A stretch of DNA of 15,067 nucleotides from DATKDU01 sp035512595. Its GTDB lineage: Bacteria; Planctomycetota; Planctomycetia; Pirellulales; Pirellulaceae. Positions within the stretch are counted from its first letter, which is position 1, and each line of letters starts with the position of its first letter. The notes below the pieces were generated by a model, which saw nothing but the letters and a program-made list of their open reading frames with translations, did not search any database and was not told where the DNA came from. Positions 13,656-15,067 of the stretch are shown here, one piece after another. Position numbers and translations under genes: made by a program. The stretch lies in contig DATKDU010000553.1 in the NCBI GenBank assembly GCA_035512595.1, positions 1 through 15,067 of the forward strand. Direction: 5' to 3'.

Positions 13656-14543
13656 GTGGAGTGCGTCGGTCTGGGTTTGGTGATTCTGGTTGCGGCGGTT
13701 CTCGTCGCCGTCTATTGGTCGGTGCGGGCACAGTCGCGAATGGACGTCTGGAATCAGGCGTTTGCCGTCGTATCGCGGCGTTTCGGCGGGCAGCTTTCGC
13801 TGGGGGGCTGGTTTCACCAGCCGCAGTGGCGGCTGCATTACGGCGAGACGTTCGTCCGCTTGACGACCTATACCGTCGGCCGGGGGGGCAACAGCACGCG
13901 AATGGTCGAGCTGATTGCACAATTTCCCGACAGCCGCTGCCGTCTGGAGGCCTTTCCGCGGTCCGCCGATACGTCGCTCCTGTCGCTCCCCAGCGACCTG
14001 GCGCCGGTGCTGCTGGCGGGGGACGACTTCGCCAGTGCCTGGACGATTCTGGCCAGCGATGAAGCCCAGGCGCGGGTGCTCTTGAGCCAGCAGGTGCGGT
14101 TCCACTTGCACCAACTGCGGCGGACCCCCGAATGGTCCGACGTGAGCCTGTCGATCCGCACGGGCTGGCTCGTCCTGCGGCGGAAGTGGACATCGACTCG
14201 TCCCGCCGACCTGGAGACCTTCGTCGAGCTGGCCCTGGGGCTCGTCGATCAAATCCAGCTCACCCGCACCGTCGGCATTGATTTCGTCGAAGAGGGGCAG
14301 GTCAAGGTGATCGACGATGCCCGCTGCCTGGTTTGCGGCGAAGGGCTCGTCATCGACCTGGTCTACTGCCGCCGCTGCAAGACCCCCCACCATCGCGAGT
14401 GCTGGGATTACTCGGGGGGCTGCTCGACCTACGGCTGCCGCGAGACGCAGTTTCTCATTCCGCAGCATCTTCCCCAGGCAGAGCGCGGTGACACCAGCGT
14501 CCGCGAGGAGCCGCTGTGGCCCAGGCCGGCAAAGCCGAGGTAG
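13656..14543 (+). CDS. Membrane-anchored prokaryotic RING-finger protein
   Basis: The protein has 295 residues. I choose GTG at 13656 because GGAGG lies at 13645-13649, six bases before; the TTG at 13641 would be inside the ribosome binding site. An N-terminal membrane helix (about 5-22) precedes a ~190-residue mixed alpha/beta domain (25-215) of unknown type, in which GDDFASAWTILASDEAQARVLL recalls DUF3137-like families. The C-terminus carries a compact zinc-binding module: Cys224, Cys227, Cys238, Cys241, His245, His246, Cys249, Cys256 and Cys261 (ARCLVCGEG, VYCRRCKTPHHRECW, GGCSTYGC), matching prokaryotic RING finger family 1. A role in ubiquitin-like chemistry is not shown; structural zinc binding is equally likely. 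The next gene starts three bases after the stop, so the two are probably cotranscribed. Confidence 0.83.
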   Translation: MECVGLGLVILVAAVLVAVYWSVRAQSRMDVWNQAFAVVSRRFGGQLSLGGWFHQPQWRLHYGETFVRLTTYTVGRGGNSTRMVELIAQFPDSRCRLEAFPRSADTSLLSLPSDLAPVLLAGDDFASAWTILASDEAQARVLLSQQVRFHLHQLRRTPEWSDVSLSIRTGWLVLRRKWTSTRPADLETFVELALGLVDQIQLTRTVGIDFVEEGQVKVIDDARCLVCGEGLVIDLVYCRRCKTPHHRECWDYSGGCSTYGCRETQFLIPQHLPQAERGDTSVREEPLWPRPAKPR

Positions 14544-14546
14544 CGA

Positions 14547-14852
14547 ATGGAACTCCTCGGCCAGGCCCACCGCAACGACGATGCCCTCGGCTTTTGCTTC
14601 GTCGTTGTCCTGGTGGCGATGGTGGTGAGCATTTCCCTGCTGGTCGTGCTCGGCCAGCGGGCGTCATGGCGGCAGACCCTCAGCCGCGTGGCCGCGCATC
14701 TCTACGGCCGTTGGAACGGCGAAATCCGATTGTCCGGTGATCAGTCCGGAGAGCCCCTGCGAAAGGGGCAGACGGCACTCATCCCGGCGTGCCTGACCGA
14801 ATCGCTCGACGTGGACAGCGAAACAGTTCTGCTGGACGCGTACCTTCCTTAA
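14547..14852 (+). CDS. Small membrane protein paired with the RING-finger gene
   Basis: The protein has 101 residues with one membrane helix (about 14-36, ALGFCFVVVLVAMVVSISLLVV), then a soluble tail of ~65 residues ending in LDVDSETVLLDAYLP. Gene start: ATG at 14547, preceded by GAGGTAGCGA, which gives an AGG five bases upstream. It begins three bases after the RING gene stop codon, so translation is likely coupled. No family recognised. The predicted topology puts the tail opposite the short N-terminus; a partnership with the RING protein is inference from position. Confidence 0.7.
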   Translation: MELLGQAHRNDDALGFCFVVVLVAMVVSISLLVVLGQRASWRQTLSRVAAHLYGRWNGEIRLSGDQSGEPLRKGQTALIPACLTESLDVDSETVLLDAYLP

Positions 14853-15067
14853 GCTGCCTCAGCCGGCCTTACACGCTCGCGACGCTTGCCAGCGGGCCAG
14901 TTGCCTTTGCCGAGCCTTCCTGGACGCTCGCCGGTCCTCGGCCGGAAGAGCGACCCGCTCACTGCGTTGCCGGCTTAGCGGGAGCACGACCTGCTCCTCA
15001 AGCGATGCGGCACAAGACTTTTGCAGGAAGTTTTCCGTGTCTTGTGGCGGCGACTTGCGATCGTCGC
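14853..15067. other. Downstream non-coding stretch with hairpins
   Basis: No gene is seen. GGAGCA/TGCTCC (14981-14986 with 14992-14997) is flanked by GCTT/AAGC (14973-14976 with 15000-15003), an imperfect hairpin. CACAAGAC (15011-15018) and GTCTTGTG (15039-15046) pair perfectly with a 20-base loop. Neither is followed by a T-run, so they are not standard intrinsic terminators. The window ends before the next gene. Confidence 0.45.

Noticed and set aside
13569..14570. A 333-residue minus-strand frame, and the upstream part of the minus-strand frame ending at 12943
   Set aside because: Both are antisense to the RING-finger gene, which has a ribosome binding site, membrane helix and zinc ligands. 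Only the last 91 codons of the second frame are real (DUF6116-type).

Overview
The window looks like chromosomal DNA of a planctomycete, most likely close to the Pirellulales. The reasons are the high GC content, several proteins of types I know mainly from that phylum (a secreted glycine-rich protein, a membrane-anchored prokaryotic RING-finger protein, a three-gene ABC-2 export cluster with a very large extracytoplasmic domain), the futalosine menaquinone pathway, and short AT-containing repeats in the intergenic spaces. This assignment rests on recognition, not on a marker gene. I see no rRNA, tRNA, CRISPR array or complete insertion sequence.

Layout. 1-1302 holds a secreted Gly-rich protein closed by a textbook intrinsic terminator. 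1304-1630 is a small TPR-like gene with a good sigma70-type promoter. 1913-3037 is mqnE (aminofutalosine synthase), with its own promoter and a roughly 200-nt leader. Convergent to it, on the minus strand, 7780-3061 is a three-gene cluster: ABC ATPase, ABC-2 permease with a ~260-residue extracytoplasmic insert, and a membrane-anchored helical protein translationally coupled to the permease (ATGA overlap). 7781-8533 is poor in genes but has phased half-sites, a possible 51-residue ORF, a plus-strand terminator and a palindromic repeat. 8534-9928 is folC. 12871-9873 (minus) is a four-gene ferrous iron uptake operon: feoA, feoA, feoB and a FeoB-associated Cys-rich membrane protein. The genes are tightly packed or overlapping, and a promoter and Fur-like palindrome lie just upstream. 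13218-12943 (minus) is a small DUF6116-type membrane protein. 13656-14852 holds a RING-finger membrane protein and a small membrane protein, probably cotranscribed. The last 215 bases have only hairpins.

Functionally, the feo genes form one iron(II) import unit: GTP-gated permease, two cytoplasmic SH3-like partners and a small Cys-rich membrane accessory. The ABC trio forms a second membrane machine of unknown substrate. mqnE and folC are isolated biosynthetic genes.

The most unusual sequence-level feature is that three start codons (mqnE, the ABC permease and folC) are immediately preceded by arrays of about 7-nt repeats and lack a Shine-Dalgarno sequence. Two of those arrays are inverted versions of the same motif and can fold into hairpins. 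The most interesting protein-level candidates are the ABC trio, the Gly-rich protein with a possible Cys/Gln thioester signature, and the RING-finger pair.
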